This document shows, piece after piece, positions 26,123-35,406 of a stretch of DNA of 64,000 nucleotides. Where the stretch lies: the NCBI RefSeq assembly GCF_013372125.1, contig NZ_CP053826.1:248001-312000 (forward strand), read 5' to 3'. The DNA comes from Campylobacter curvus (GTDB lineage Bacteria > Campylobacterota > Campylobacteria > Campylobacterales > Campylobacteraceae). The notes under the pieces were generated by a model, which did not search any database, had not been told where the DNA came from, and saw only the letters and a program-made list of their open reading frames with translations. The position numbers were made by a program, and so were the translations under genes. Position 1 is the first letter of the stretch. Each line of letters begins with the position of its first letter.

Positions 26123-26438
26123 CGTTTCGTCCTTATATTTTATTTCCCATTACACATCACTATTTTATATGTATGATTTCTTGTTGTTTAAATCCAAATC
26201 AATTTTATGGTGTGTAGTGATTACAGGGAGTTTATTAGTAGAAGCTATGCGCTCGTCGTAAGCAGTACATATCGTAATATTAATTTAATTTATAACGCTT
26301 CGGCTATAAAATAATAAAAGTGAAATTTCCTTTGTAATAGAATTTTCACATATTATCTAAAAATACTTAAAGAGCGCTTGAAAAGGCAAATTTAGTAGTA
26401 TAAGTTTAAATTTAATATAATCTCTCAAAAGGACGCGT
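26123..26438. other. AT-rich gap without a recognised gene
   Basis: This 316-base gap separates the XRE gene (minus) from a membrane-protein gene (plus). TATAAT at 26416-26421 is a possible -10, but it is very close to the downstream start. The stretch near 26300 (AACGCTTCGGCTATAAAA) shares vocabulary with the MITE elements but has no ends. No ORF with a ribosome site was seen. Confidence 0.5.
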
Positions 26439-26879
26439 ATGAAATTTTTAAACACTTTTTTTATCGGGATATTATTTGTCTTGGCTCCCATTTTTACGTT
26501 ATTTGTCGGGCTTAAGAACAACTATTTCGCCCATTACGGCGTAAATGAATACTTCAATGCGATCTTTGTCGATAATGTGCCGTTTTTATGGCTCGTTCCG
26601 CTTTATTTCATATTTGGCTACGCGATGTTTTACGGGCCGTTTAGGAAAATTTTCAGAGGCTTTTATGCACTGCTTTTACTAGCTTGCGCCCTTAGCTGGT
26701 ATCCGAAATTCGGGCTCTTGCTGGGCGAGAAAATCTTTATGAGCGAACCTTATGAAAAAGATATCTCCGTAGCTAAGGACGGCACGCATATACTAAACGG
26801 ACGCGACGTTTATGTCGGGCGAGATAAAATTTATTTTTTGCTTGATGAGAGCGACAAGGTCATAAAAATCCCCAAATAA
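26439..26879 (+). CDS. Hypothetical inner-membrane protein
   Basis: A 146-residue protein with three hydrophobic segments, about 5-25, 48-66 and 74-93, then a hydrophilic C-terminal domain of some 50 residues with a beta-rich ILNGRDVYVGRDKIYFLLDE section. The AAAAGGACG ribosome site is good. No family recognised. It stands alone between the XRE cassette and the DUF507 gene. The C-terminal domain probably faces the periplasm if the N-terminus is cytoplasmic; this topology is an estimate. Confidence 0.65.
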   Translation: MKFLNTFFIGILFVLAPIFTLFVGLKNNYFAHYGVNEYFNAIFVDNVPFLWLVPLYFIFGYAMFYGPFRKIFRGFYALLLLACALSWYPKFGLLLGEKIFMSEPYEKDISVAKDGTHILNGRDVYVGRDKIYFLLDESDKVIKIPK

Positions 26880-26941
26880 AAATTTTAACGGAATTTTACT
26901 TTTGTTTGGTTACAATACGCGTAAAATTTTAAAGGTTTAAA

Positions 26942-27493
26942 ATGCGTATAAAACTACCACATATCCCGTATATCGCACATAAAATAGCAATCGATCTTTT
27001 AAATTGTGGCTTTGTGAAATTAAATAAAGGCGTTGAGCCGATAGTGGCTAAAGCGAGTGAAATTTTGACTGCCGACGTGCAAAAAGAGCGCGCCCTTGAA
27101 GAGAGGGTGAACGAGCTGCTAGAAAAGAACGAGGACGAGATGCAAAAGATGCAGATCGATCGTAAAAATATGTTCTGGCTCATAAAAAAGAAGCTTGCAA
27201 ACGATTTTGGCGTGATTTTGACGCATGAAGATAGATTTAGCGACGTGGCGCACAAAATTTTAGAGGCCACTTGGAAAAGCAGCCTTATCGATTACAACGT
27301 ATCTGAAAATCGCGTCAAAAACGTGATCTATGGCTCTATCGACGAGTATTTGAAAATTTATGAAAAGATAGAGGACGAGGTGCTTGAAAAGATCGATAAC
27401 TACAAGCGTAAGCTAATACCGGGCACCGAGGAATACGATCTGGTATTCGAGCGACTCTATCAAGACGAGCTTAGAAAAAGGGGCATGCTTTAA
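26942..27493 (+). CDS. DUF507 family protein
   Basis: A 183-residue cytoplasmic protein of the DUF507 family, whose function is not known. It begins MRIKLPHIPYIAHKIAIDL and is largely helical and charged, with a segment LEERVNELLEKNEDEMQKMQ likely to form a coiled coil. The stop codon overlaps the carA start by one base (TAATG), so the two are translationally coupled. The same pairing is conserved in other Campylobacter. Confidence 0.85.
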   Translation: MRIKLPHIPYIAHKIAIDLLNCGFVKLNKGVEPIVAKASEILTADVQKERALEERVNELLEKNEDEMQKMQIDRKNMFWLIKKKLANDFGVILTHEDRFSDVAHKILEATWKSSLIDYNVSENRVKNVIYGSIDEYLKIYEKIEDEVLEKIDNYKRKLIPGTEEYDLVFERLYQDELRKRGML

Positions 27494-28611
27494 TGAACGC
27501 TTATATCTACATCGAAAACGGCGTGTTCTTGCAGGCTAAGGCCTTTGGCGCACCCGGTGAATGCGCAGGCGAGCTTGTTTTCAACACCTCTATGACGGGC
27601 TATGAGGAGATAATGAGCGATCCAAGTTACGCCGGGCAGTTTATCGTCTTTACTATGCCTGAGATCGGTATCGTGGGCATAAACGACGATGATATGGAGA
27701 GCTCTAAAATTCATGCAAGCGGTGTGATAATGAGAAGCTACAACGACGATCCCTCAAACTACCGCTCGCAAAGATCCTTGGGTAAATTTTTTGAAGAGCA
27801 GGGTAAATTCGGCGTTTATGATATAGACACCAGGTTTTTGACAAAAATGCTTCGCGACGAGGGAGCTTTGATGGCCTATATCTCGACGCAAATCAGCGAT
27901 AAAGCCGAGCTCAAGCGCCGCCTAGAGGCAAGCAAGCGCATAGAAGAGATAAACTACGTAAAAACTATCAGCGTCACAAAGGGATACGAACACAAAAACG
28001 CCGCATGGGACAAAGGTGCGCAGACGTATAAACCGCTAAAAAGCATCGGTAAAAAGATCGCAGTGCTCGACTTTGGCGTAAAGCGAAATATATTGAACGA
28101 GCTTTGCGAGATAGGGCTTGAGGTGATCGTCGTGCCGCATGATACTAAGGCCGATACGCTCATCGCTAAATTTAAAAGCGGCGAGATAAACGGCGTGTTT
28201 TTATCAAACGGGCCTGGTGAGCCAAAGAGCCTGAAGTCCGAGATCGCCGAGATAAAAAAGATGGTGGAGGCTAGAATTCCTATTTTTGGTATCTGCCTTG
28301 GTCATCAGCTGTTATCAAATGCGATGGGCTATGAGACTTATAAACTGAAATTCGGCCAGCACGGCGCAAACCATCCTGTGCTGAATTTAGAGACCAAAAC
28401 CATAGAAATAACCGCGCAAAATCACAACTACAACGTACCAGAAAGTATCGCTCAGATCGCTCATATAACGCACAGAAACCTCTTTGACGACACGATCGAG
28501 GGCGTGAGATACAAGGAGTATCCGGTATTTTCGGTGCAACATCACCCAGAGGCTAGTAGTGGCCCTAACGAAAGCAAATATATATTCAAACAGTTTTTAC
28601 AAATTCTTTAA
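27493..28611 (+). CDS. carA: Carbamoyl-phosphate synthase small chain (glutaminase)
   Basis: A 372-residue glutamine amidotransferase that releases ammonia from glutamine and passes it to CarB. The N-terminal domain begins AYIYIENGVFLQAKAFGAPG. The class I amidotransferase domain carries the nucleophile Cys268 in FGICLGHQLL and the His351 and Glu353 pair in VQHHPEAS. Length is normal. It is linked to DUF507 upstream and a SafE-like gene 4 bases downstream, while carB is 26 kb away at the left edge. Confidence 0.96.
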   Translation: MNAYIYIENGVFLQAKAFGAPGECAGELVFNTSMTGYEEIMSDPSYAGQFIVFTMPEIGIVGINDDDMESSKIHASGVIMRSYNDDPSNYRSQRSLGKFFEEQGKFGVYDIDTRFLTKMLRDEGALMAYISTQISDKAELKRRLEASKRIEEINYVKTISVTKGYEHKNAAWDKGAQTYKPLKSIGKKIAVLDFGVKRNILNELCEIGLEVIVVPHDTKADTLIAKFKSGEINGVFLSNGPGEPKSLKSEIAEIKKMVEARIPIFGICLGHQLLSNAMGYETYKLKFGQHGANHPVLNLETKTIEITAQNHNYNVPESIAQIAHITHRNLFDDTIEGVRYKEYPVFSVQHHPEASSGPNESKYIFKQFLQIL

Positions 28612-28615
28612 ATCT

Positions 28616-29281
28616 ATGGATCTTGTGAATTACTTGAGCGTCGTGAGCGTCGCTTTTTTTAGCAGTTTTGGCCATTGCATCGGGATGTGCGGCGGCTTTT
28701 TGAGCTTGCAATCGCTCTTTTTAAGAAACAAAAATAAACCTCAAACGATCCTTTTACTAGCGCTTTATCATCTAGCCAGAATTTTAGCTTATGCCTTGCT
28801 GGGCGCGCTATTTGGGGCTTTTGGAGGAGTTTTGGCACTCTCAGGCACTTGGCGTGCGGCGATATTTTTCATCGTTGGAATTTTGCTCGTGGCACTTGGC
28901 GTTGCGCTTTGGGTCAGGGGCGGGCTTTTAAAACTCGTAGAAAACGATAAAATTTCAAAATTCATAGCCTCGTGCGCGCTTAATGTCGGTAAAACCCCCG
29001 GTCTTTTAAATTTCATCACTCTTGGCTTTTTAAACGGCTTATTGCCGTGCGGAGTGGTGTATTATTTCGCGGCTGTGGCGGTGGCTAGTATGTCGGCGCT
29101 AAACGGTGCGACGATAATGCTCGTCTTTGGGCTTTGCACGATACCGGCGATGATGTCGGTCGCTCTGTTTTTTGGGCTGATTAGTGAAAGATTTAAGCAA
29201 ATAATGTTTAAAATATCATTAGTAATCATAATATCAAACGGAATTTATCTTACATTTTTGGGATATATGGCCAATGGATAA
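28616..29281 (+). CDS. SafE/UreH-like membrane protein (sulfite exporter/metal transport family)
   Basis: A 221-residue protein with six hydrophobic helices. ATG 28616 (MDLVNYLSVVSVAFFSSFGH) is preferred over an in-frame ATG at 28559 inside carA, because the family begins near this point. SSFGHCIGMCGGFLSL in helix 1 and GFLNGLLPCGVVYYFAAVA in helix 4 hold paired Cys and Gly typical of the UreH/SafE-like family, often found with cbb3 oxidase genes and copper handling. Its 3' end overlaps the histidine kinase by 8 bases. A role in copper delivery to CcoN is possible but unproven. Confidence 0.8.
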   Translation: MDLVNYLSVVSVAFFSSFGHCIGMCGGFLSLQSLFLRNKNKPQTILLLALYHLARILAYALLGALFGAFGGVLALSGTWRAAIFFIVGILLVALGVALWVRGGLLKLVENDKISKFIASCALNVGKTPGLLNFITLGFLNGLLPCGVVYYFAAVAVASMSALNGATIMLVFGLCTIPAMMSVALFFGLISERFKQIMFKISLVIIISNGIYLTFLGYMANG

Positions 29282-30503
29282 TGTAAAGGCGAGATTTAGA
29301 CAGTATCAAAATGCGATAGAAGAAAGCAATATCGTATCAAAGACCGATGTTAACGGCATCATCACCTTTGTAAACGACGAATTTTGCAAGATCAGTGGAT
29401 ACAGCAAAAATGAGCTCATAGGCGCGAACCACAACATCGTTCGCCACCCCGACGAGCCTGCGCAGAGGTTTAAAGAGCTTTGGGATACGATACTTGATAA
29501 AAAAGTCTATAAAACCATCGCCAAAAACCTGACTAAAGACGGGCGAGTGATCTATCTAAACACGACGATCATCCCGATCCTAAATTTAAAGGGCGAGATA
29601 GAGGAATTTTTAGCGATCCGCCACGACGTGACTAAGGTCATCGAGCTAAACGAGCAGCTTTTAAAGGCGCAAGATGAGCTTAGAGCGCTAAATTTAGGAC
29701 TTGAAGAGCGAGTGAGAGAGCAGACTAAGGAGCTTAGGCAGCTTAATGAAAATTTACAAGATATCGTAAAGACTGAGATCGCTAAAAACGAGGAAAAGAC
29801 TAAAATTTTGCTCGTTCAGTCCAGGTTTGCCAGTATGGGCGAGATGATAGCAAATATCGCTCATCAGTGGAGACAGCCTCTAAACGAGCTTGGCATCGTG
29901 CTTTTTAAAATGAAAAAGCTCGTCCAAGAGGGCGGGTCGGAATTTGAAAATTCCTACAACCGCTGTAAAAACATCATAAAAAATATGTCAAACACGATCG
30001 AGGATTTCAGGGGATTTTTCTCGGTAAATCAGCCAAATGAAAATTTTGGTCTTGAAAGCGTGGTAAAGGACTCGATCTTTATGATACAAGGCATGCTTGA
30101 AAAAGATGGCGTGCGGCTAAATTTGGACTTTAAAGACGATGCTGAAATTTACGGCCACAAACGTCAGCTCGAGCAAGTCGTCATAAACCTGCTAAATAAC
30201 GCAAGAGACGCGCTAAACGAGCGAAACGTGAAAGATAAGCGCATCGATATAAGCGTTTATAAAGAGGCAGGATACGGCGTTTTGAAGGTGCATGATAACG
30301 GCGGCGGGATAGAGGGCGACGTGAAGGATAAAATTTTCGAACCTTATTTCACGACGAAGCATGCCTCAAGAGGGACTGGCATCGGGCTATATATGTCAAA
30401 GCTGATAATTGATAAATTTAAAGGAGTCATAGAGGTGATGAACGAAAACGGGGGAGCTTCATTTATACTAAAGCTTCCGTGCAAAGGAGAGGACGATGAG
30501 TAA
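29274..30503 (+). CDS. PAS-domain sensor histidine kinase
   Basis: A 409-residue soluble kinase. Residues 15-125 are a PAS domain with VSKTDVNGIITFVNDEFCKISGY and a following PAC-like RHDVTKVIEL. A coiled linker (125-180) leads to the H box, MGEMIANIAHQWRQPLNEL, with His197 as the phosphorylated residue. ATP-binding boxes follow: NLLNNARDAL (N), VHDNGGGI (G1) and GTGIGLYMSK (G2). No membrane helix is seen, so the signal is probably internal, such as redox or energy state. The response regulator gene overlaps its end by 8 bases. Confidence 0.92.
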   Translation: MDNVKARFRQYQNAIEESNIVSKTDVNGIITFVNDEFCKISGYSKNELIGANHNIVRHPDEPAQRFKELWDTILDKKVYKTIAKNLTKDGRVIYLNTTIIPILNLKGEIEEFLAIRHDVTKVIELNEQLLKAQDELRALNLGLEERVREQTKELRQLNENLQDIVKTEIAKNEEKTKILLVQSRFASMGEMIANIAHQWRQPLNELGIVLFKMKKLVQEGGSEFENSYNRCKNIIKNMSNTIEDFRGFFSVNQPNENFGLESVVKDSIFMIQGMLEKDGVRLNLDFKDDAEIYGHKRQLEQVVINLLNNARDALNERNVKDKRIDISVYKEAGYGVLKVHDNGGGIEGDVKDKIFEPYFTTKHASRGTGIGLYMSKLIIDKFKGVIEVMNENGGASFILKLPCKGEDDE

Positions 30504-31176
30504 AATTTTAGAAAATTTGACGATCTTGATCGTAGAGGATGAAAATGAGACCAGAAAGCTCATGCAAGATGTCATGCAGGGCGAATTCGCCAAGGTCGTG
30601 AGCGCACAAAATGGCGATGAAGGGCTGAAAAAATTTAAAAAATATAACCCCGATATCGTAGTCACCGATATAGCGATGCCTATATCAGACGGCCTTGATA
30701 TGGCTATGCAGATAAAAGAGATATCAAAAGATACGCCGGTAGTCGTGCTGAGCGCTCACAGCGAAAAAGAGAAGCTTTTAAAAGCTATCGATGTAGGCAT
30801 AGACAAATACGTCATAAAGCCTATCGATATGGACGAGTTTTTGACGACGCTTGAGATCGTAGCTAAAAGCAAGATAGAGACTACGAATATAATTGAGATC
30901 GCAAACGGATATAGCTTTAATAAGATCAAACGCGTGCTCATCAGAAACGGCGTCGAGATCGCGCTGACTAAAAAAGAGCTCGCATTCATCTCGCTTTTGA
31001 TAAAGAGGCTTGGCACGCTTGTGCTGCATGATGAGATAAAAAATGTAGTTTGGGTCGGCGAAAACGTCACGGAAGCCGCGATAAGAACCTTTGTAAAGCG
31101 CGTGCGAGATAAGGTCGGTAGTGATTTCATAAAAAATATCCCGGGACTTGGCTATAAGATCGATATAAATTTATGA
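30496..31176 (+). CDS. OmpR-family response regulator
   Basis: A 226-residue regulator. The receiver domain has Glu14-Asp15, the phosphoacceptor Asp58 in DIVVTDIAMP, a Ser/Thr-like switch in VVVLSAHS and Lys in KYVIKPID. The C-terminal winged helix (about 135-225) ends with VKRVRDKVGSDFIKNIPGLGYKI. It pairs with the PAS kinase directly upstream. The next gene is ccoN, so control of the oxidase operon is a reasonable guess. Confidence 0.93.
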   Translation: MSKILENLTILIVEDENETRKLMQDVMQGEFAKVVSAQNGDEGLKKFKKYNPDIVVTDIAMPISDGLDMAMQIKEISKDTPVVVLSAHSEKEKLLKAIDVGIDKYVIKPIDMDEFLTTLEIVAKSKIETTNIIEIANGYSFNKIKRVLIRNGVEIALTKKELAFISLLIKRLGTLVLHDEIKNVVWVGENVTEAAIRTFVKRVRDKVGSDFIKNIPGLGYKIDINL

Positions 31177-31289
31177 CGTAGCTTAGAATAATATAAATTT
31201 ATATCATTTAAGTTTCTTTATATAGTTAATATTTTAAAATAACATCGATTATATTTTTGATTAATGCGAAATAAACAAGGAGGAATTTT

Positions 31290-32774
31290 ATGCGACCGTC
31301 TGATATGCTGCATTATGACTACAGCGTGGCGAAGCTCTTTATGTTTTCGACGATAATATTTGGCATCGTCGGCATGGCTATCGGCGTTATCATCGCCTTT
31401 GAGATGGCCTGTCCGCAGATAAATCATATCATCGGCGAATACTCGGCTTTTGGCAGATTGCGCCCGCTTCACACAAACGGCATCATCTTTGGCTTTATGC
31501 TTTCTGGTATTTTTTCTACTTGGTACTACATCGGACAGCGCGTCTTGAAGGTCTCGATGAGCGAATCACCGTTTTTGATGTTTATAGGTAAATTTCACTT
31601 TTGGCTTTACATGCTCGTCATGGTAGCTGCCGTGGTGAGCCTTTTTGCCGGATTTAGCACTGCAAAGGAGTATGCCGAGCTAGAGTGGCCTATCGATATA
31701 GGTGTCGTGCTAGTTTGGGTGCTTTGGGGGGTCAGTATATTCGGACTCATCGGGATTCGCCGCGAGAAGACGCTTTATATCTCGGTTTGGTACTATATAG
31801 CGACGTTCCTTGGCGTTGCGATGCTTTATCTTTTTAATAATATGGAAATTCCGACTCGCCTAGTCAGCGGATATGGCTCGTGGCTACACTCGGTCTCGAT
31901 GTATGCAGGCTCAAATGACGCGCTCGTTCAGTGGTGGTACGGGCATAACGCCGTTGCGTTCGTCTTTACCGTCGCCATAATCGCTCAAATTTACTACTTT
32001 TTGCCAAAGGAGAGCGGTCAGCCGATATTTTCGTATAAATTATCGCTCTTTTCGTTTTGGGGGCTGATGTTTATCTATCTTTGGGCGGGCGGACATCATC
32101 TCATCTACTCTGCGACGCCTGATTGGATGCAGACTATGGGCTCGGTATTTTCAGTCGTCTTAATACTGCCGTCTTGGGGATCGGCGATAAATATCCTTCT
32201 AACGATGAAGGGCGAATGGACGCAGCTTAGAGAGAGCCCGCTAATAAAATTTATGGTTTTAGCTTCGACGTTTTATATGTTCTCGACGCTTGAAGGGCCG
32301 ATACTCTCGATAAAATCAGTCAACGCTCTCGCACACTTTACGGACTGGGTGCCAGGTCACGTGCATGACGGCGCACTTGGCTGGGTCGGCTTTATGATAA
32401 TGGCTGCGATGTATCACATGACGCCAAGATTTTTCAAACGTGAAATTTACTCAAAATCTATCATGGAGGCGCAGTTTTGGGTGCAAACGACTGGTATCGT
32501 GCTGTATTTTGCCTCTATGTGGATAGCCGGTATCACACAGGGAATGATGTGGCGCGCGACTGATAGTTACGGCAGCTTACTTTACTCTTTCATCGATACG
32601 GTCGTCGTTTTGATACCGTATTATTGGATAAGGGCTATCGGAGGACTGCTCTATCTCATCGGCTTTTTGATGTTCGTTTATAATATCTATAAATCCATGT
32701 CCGCGCCTAAAATAAGCGCGGAGCCTAAGAGCGCTTCGCCTATGGGCACACGCGCCAGTGCGGAGGTGATGTGA
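31290..32774 (+). CDS. ccoN: cbb3-type cytochrome c oxidase subunit I
   Basis: The 494-residue catalytic subunit, reducing O2 at the heme b3-CuB centre, for respiration at low oxygen. Twelve hydrophobic helices are visible. Metal-binding histidines are in LRPLHTNG, WWYGHNAVAF, AGGHHLIYSATP and VPGHVHDGALGW. AAGGAGGAA is a very strong ribosome site. First gene of ccoNOQP; it overlaps ccoO by 4 bases. Confidence 0.97.
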   Translation: MRPSDMLHYDYSVAKLFMFSTIIFGIVGMAIGVIIAFEMACPQINHIIGEYSAFGRLRPLHTNGIIFGFMLSGIFSTWYYIGQRVLKVSMSESPFLMFIGKFHFWLYMLVMVAAVVSLFAGFSTAKEYAELEWPIDIGVVLVWVLWGVSIFGLIGIRREKTLYISVWYYIATFLGVAMLYLFNNMEIPTRLVSGYGSWLHSVSMYAGSNDALVQWWYGHNAVAFVFTVAIIAQIYYFLPKESGQPIFSYKLSLFSFWGLMFIYLWAGGHHLIYSATPDWMQTMGSVFSVVLILPSWGSAINILLTMKGEWTQLRESPLIKFMVLASTFYMFSTLEGPILSIKSVNALAHFTDWVPGHVHDGALGWVGFMIMAAMYHMTPRFFKREIYSKSIMEAQFWVQTTGIVLYFASMWIAGITQGMMWRATDSYGSLLYSFIDTVVVLIPYYWIRAIGGLLYLIGFLMFVYNIYKSMSAPKISAEPKSASPMGTRASAEVM

Positions 32775-33439
32775 TGTTTGCTTGGTTGGAAAAAAATCCT
32801 TTCTTCTTTGCCGTAGGCGTTTTTATCGTCATCGCATACGCAGGCGTGATCGAAATTTTACCTGATTTTGCAAATCGCGCCAGGCCGCTTGAGGGAGTGA
32901 AGCCGTATAGCGTTTTGCAGCTTGCCGGCAAAAACATATATATGCAAGATGGCTGCAACACCTGCCATTCGCAAATGATACGCCCGTTTAAGTCAGAGAC
33001 CGATAGATACGGCATGTATTCGCTAAGCGGTGAATACGCATACGATCGTCCGCATCTTTGGGGCTCGAAGCGCACAGGCCCTGATCTAAAGCGAGTTGGA
33101 AACTACCGCACGACCGACTGGCATGAGAATCACATGAAAGAGCCGGCATCTGTCGTGCCGGGCTCGATAATGCCGACGTATGAGCATATGTTTAAGAAAA
33201 ATGCCGATATCGATACGGCCTACGCCGAGGCGCTTACCGTTAAAAAGGTCTTTGGTGCGCCTTACGATACGCAGGATATGCCGGCTCTTGGCACTTTCGA
33301 GCAAGTAAGCACGTCCGTGAAAGAGGAAGCCGGTGCGATAGTAGAGCAGATGAAAGACGAAGAGGTGAAAAAGGCTTACGAAAACGGCGAGATACGCCAG
33401 ATAGTAGCCCTCATCGCCTATCTAAATAGCCTAAAATAG
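32771..33439 (+). CDS. ccoO: cbb3 oxidase subunit II (mono-heme cytochrome c)
   Basis: A 222-residue subunit with one N-terminal membrane anchor (residues 10-30) and a periplasmic cytochrome c domain. The CNTCH heme motif uses Cys61, Cys64 and His65; Met in GSIMPTYEHM is the likely second ligand. It passes electrons from CcoP to the CcoN centre. Confidence 0.96.
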   Translation: MMFAWLEKNPFFFAVGVFIVIAYAGVIEILPDFANRARPLEGVKPYSVLQLAGKNIYMQDGCNTCHSQMIRPFKSETDRYGMYSLSGEYAYDRPHLWGSKRTGPDLKRVGNYRTTDWHENHMKEPASVVPGSIMPTYEHMFKKNADIDTAYAEALTVKKVFGAPYDTQDMPALGTFEQVSTSVKEEAGAIVEQMKDEEVKKAYENGEIRQIVALIAYLNSLK

Positions 33440-33448
33440 GAGCCAGAA

Positions 33449-33649
33449 ATGGATATCAGAGAATTTCAAGCTTACGGATATTTTTTCTTCACCGTTTTTT
33501 TAGTGCTCGTTTTATACGGATATTTTTATCATCTTTACAAGTCCGAGCGCACGGGCAGGCGAGACTATGAGAGATACTCGAATTTAGCGCTAAACGATGA
33601 GTTTGAAAGTGAAATTTTAGAGCGAAACAGCGACGAGAAAGGACGATGA
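33449..33649 (+). CDS. ccoQ: cbb3 oxidase small subunit
   Basis: A 66-residue protein with a single membrane helix (residues 9-28, YFFFTVFLVLVLYGYFYHLY) and a charged cytoplasmic tail. It stabilises the oxidase complex. AGGAGCC precedes the start; it overlaps ccoP by 4 bases. Confidence 0.9.
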   Translation: MDIREFQAYGYFFFTVFLVLVLYGYFYHLYKSERTGRRDYERYSNLALNDEFESEILERNSDEKGR

Positions 33650-34512
33650 TGCAGTGGTTCAACCTACAAGATAATGTAAATTTACTCTCCTTGATCGGAG
33701 CGCTCGTCATCATCGTTTTGACGATAGCAGTCGCCGGCAGATATGTCAGTCAGATGAAGGTGGCAAAAGACAGCACCGCACCGCTTAGCGAGCACAGCTG
33801 GGACGGCATAGGCGAATACAAAAACGACGTCCCGCTTGGCTGGGCGATAGTGTTCGTGCTGACGCTGGTTTGGGCGATCTGGTATTATCTGCTTGGATAT
33901 CCTTTGAATTCTTACTCCCAGATCGGTGAATACAACGATGAAGTCAAGGCGATGAATGCGAAATTTGAAAAAGAGTATGCAAACCCTGACGCAAAGACGC
34001 TTCATGCGATGGGCGAGGGCGTGTATCTAGTCCAATGCGCCGCATGTCATGGCATCACGGGTGATGGTATAAACGGCAAGGCCGCAGATCTAAAAATCTG
34101 GGGTAGCCAAAAGGCGATCTATGATGTCATCATGAACGGCTCAAAGGGACTTGACTACCCTATGGGCGAGATGCCAGGAGGGCTGGTTGATGAGGAGAGC
34201 GCCAAGGCCATCGCAGCCTACGTGGCTAAGGATATAAGCGGCATCAAACAAACGCCTAACGAGGATTTGGTAGAGACGGGCAAGGCGATGTTTGCAGCCT
34301 GTGCAGCCTGCCACGGCGAGGATGGCAAAGGCATGGACGGTATGAGCCCCGATCTTAGCAGATACGGCACCGCAGACTTTGTCGTGGATGTCTTGCAGCG
34401 AGGTAAAAAGGGCGCTATCGGCACGATGCCTAAATTTAGCGACGGCAGGCTAAATTCCGTGCAGCAAAAGGCCGTGGGCGAGTATGTTTTGTCGCTTTCA
34501 AGGGGAGAATGA
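33646..34512 (+). CDS. ccoP: cbb3 oxidase subunit III (di-heme cytochrome c)
   Basis: A 288-residue subunit that receives electrons from the cytochrome bc1 complex or a soluble cytochrome c. Two membrane segments (about 14-30 and 65-84) precede two cytochrome c domains, with CAACH at 131-135 and again at 219-223. The second Met ligands are probably MGEMPGG and GTMPKFS. It overlaps the DUF4006 gene by 4 bases. Confidence 0.96.
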   Translation: MMQWFNLQDNVNLLSLIGALVIIVLTIAVAGRYVSQMKVAKDSTAPLSEHSWDGIGEYKNDVPLGWAIVFVLTLVWAIWYYLLGYPLNSYSQIGEYNDEVKAMNAKFEKEYANPDAKTLHAMGEGVYLVQCAACHGITGDGINGKAADLKIWGSQKAIYDVIMNGSKGLDYPMGEMPGGLVDEESAKAIAAYVAKDISGIKQTPNEDLVETGKAMFAACAACHGEDGKGMDGMSPDLSRYGTADFVVDVLQRGKKGAIGTMPKFSDGRLNSVQQKAVGEYVLSLSRGE

Positions 34513-34724
34513 TGGAAAATACCAATAGAAACGTTTTTGCGTTAAACGGCCTGACCGGCATGCTCGTAGCGACTGTGCTTTTGCTCGTTATCTTGGCGGT
34601 TTTGACATGCCTTGGCATATCGGTTCAAAAAGATGTCGCGAGCAAACCTTACACGATACAAGATCCAAGCGGCATCCAGATGAAAAGCCTAGATAACGCC
34701 AAACACGTGAAGATAAAGGAGTAG
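34509..34724 (+). CDS. DUF4006 family protein
   Basis: A 71-residue protein with one membrane helix (about 13-35, GLTGMLVATVLLLVILAVL) and a short periplasmic tail. DUF4006 occurs directly after ccoP in Campylobacter and relatives, as here, so it is probably part of oxidase assembly or a small extra subunit. Function not proven. Confidence 0.85.
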   Translation: MMENTNRNVFALNGLTGMLVATVLLLVILAVLTCLGISVQKDVASKPYTIQDPSGIQMKSLDNAKHVKIKE

Positions 34725-34726
34725 TG

Positions 34727-34828
34727 ATGCTTGGCATTTTAAAAAAAGCCATCGTTTTGTTGATAATCGCTGCCGCCGCTATCTGCGCGTGGTCGGTCTT
34801 GACACCAAATCATCTTTTCGTTGGATGA
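34727..34828 (+). CDS. 33-residue membrane peptide in the cco operon
   Basis: ATG 34727 to TGA 34828 encodes MLGILKKAIVLLIIAAAAIC followed by a short AWSVLTPNHLFVG tail: a single helix with a positive N-terminus. AAAGGAGT precedes it. It is three bases after the DUF4006 stop, and its stop overlaps the next start (ATGA at 34825). Tight packing in an operon argues it is real. Other small cco-operon peptides are known in related bacteria; none identified here. Confidence 0.65.
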   Translation: MLGILKKAIVLLIIAAAAICAWSVLTPNHLFVG

Positions 34829-35406
34829 AATTTGCTCCGGTTTTAGCGTTTATGTTTTGTGTAAATTTACTTTGCGCGCAAAATTTCGTGATAAATGACG
34901 ATAAAATTTTAAGCGATAGAGTGAGCGCGAAGCTGCAAAGCATAGGCGAGGAGCTTTATGAAAAAAGCGGCATCGTTTTAAGCGTCGCAGCCTACGAAGA
35001 TATCGGCGAAGAAGGGCTTAGCGAGCGAGCTAAAAGGCTAAATTTCAAAGCGCCTTATGCTCTTTTGATACTCGCCGTAAAGCCCAAAAAGATAGAAATT
35101 TTCGCCGATGAAGATACGCTAAAGCTCTTTGACAAGGAGCAGGTCTTAAGCCCTCATCCAGAAAGTGGCACGATACTACCGATATTGGTCTCCAAAAACG
35201 GCAAAGACGTCTATAACGCAGCCATTTTAAACGGCTATGCCGATATCGCCGAGCAGATCGCGGAAAATTTAGGCATTACTCTCGTAAATGGGCTTGGAAA
35301 CGCGAACAAAAATACGCTAAATTTCCTAAGAGCGCTGATATATGGCTTTTTAGCAGTCGTTGCCATTTTTATCATCTACAAAAAGCTAAGAGCGAAAAAT
35401 GGTTGA
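34825..35406 (+). CDS. TPM-domain (YgcG-like) envelope protein
   Basis: A 193-residue protein starting at ATG 34825, whose signal peptide (MKFAPVLAFMFCVNLLCAQN) would be lost or distorted with the in-frame GTG at 34789. The periplasmic part has the TPM fold pattern: VINDDKILSDRVSAKLQSIG, YEKSGIVLSVAAYED and YALLILAVKPKKIEIFAD. It ends with a membrane helix (about 170-188) and a short basic tail. TPM proteins assist photosystem or oxidase repair in other organisms; here it may help cbb3 assembly, by position. Confidence 0.72.
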   Translation: MKFAPVLAFMFCVNLLCAQNFVINDDKILSDRVSAKLQSIGEELYEKSGIVLSVAAYEDIGEEGLSERAKRLNFKAPYALLILAVKPKKIEIFADEDTLKLFDKEQVLSPHPESGTILPILVSKNGKDVYNAAILNGYADIAEQIAENLGITLVNGLGNANKNTLNFLRALIYGFLAVVAIFIIYKKLRAKNG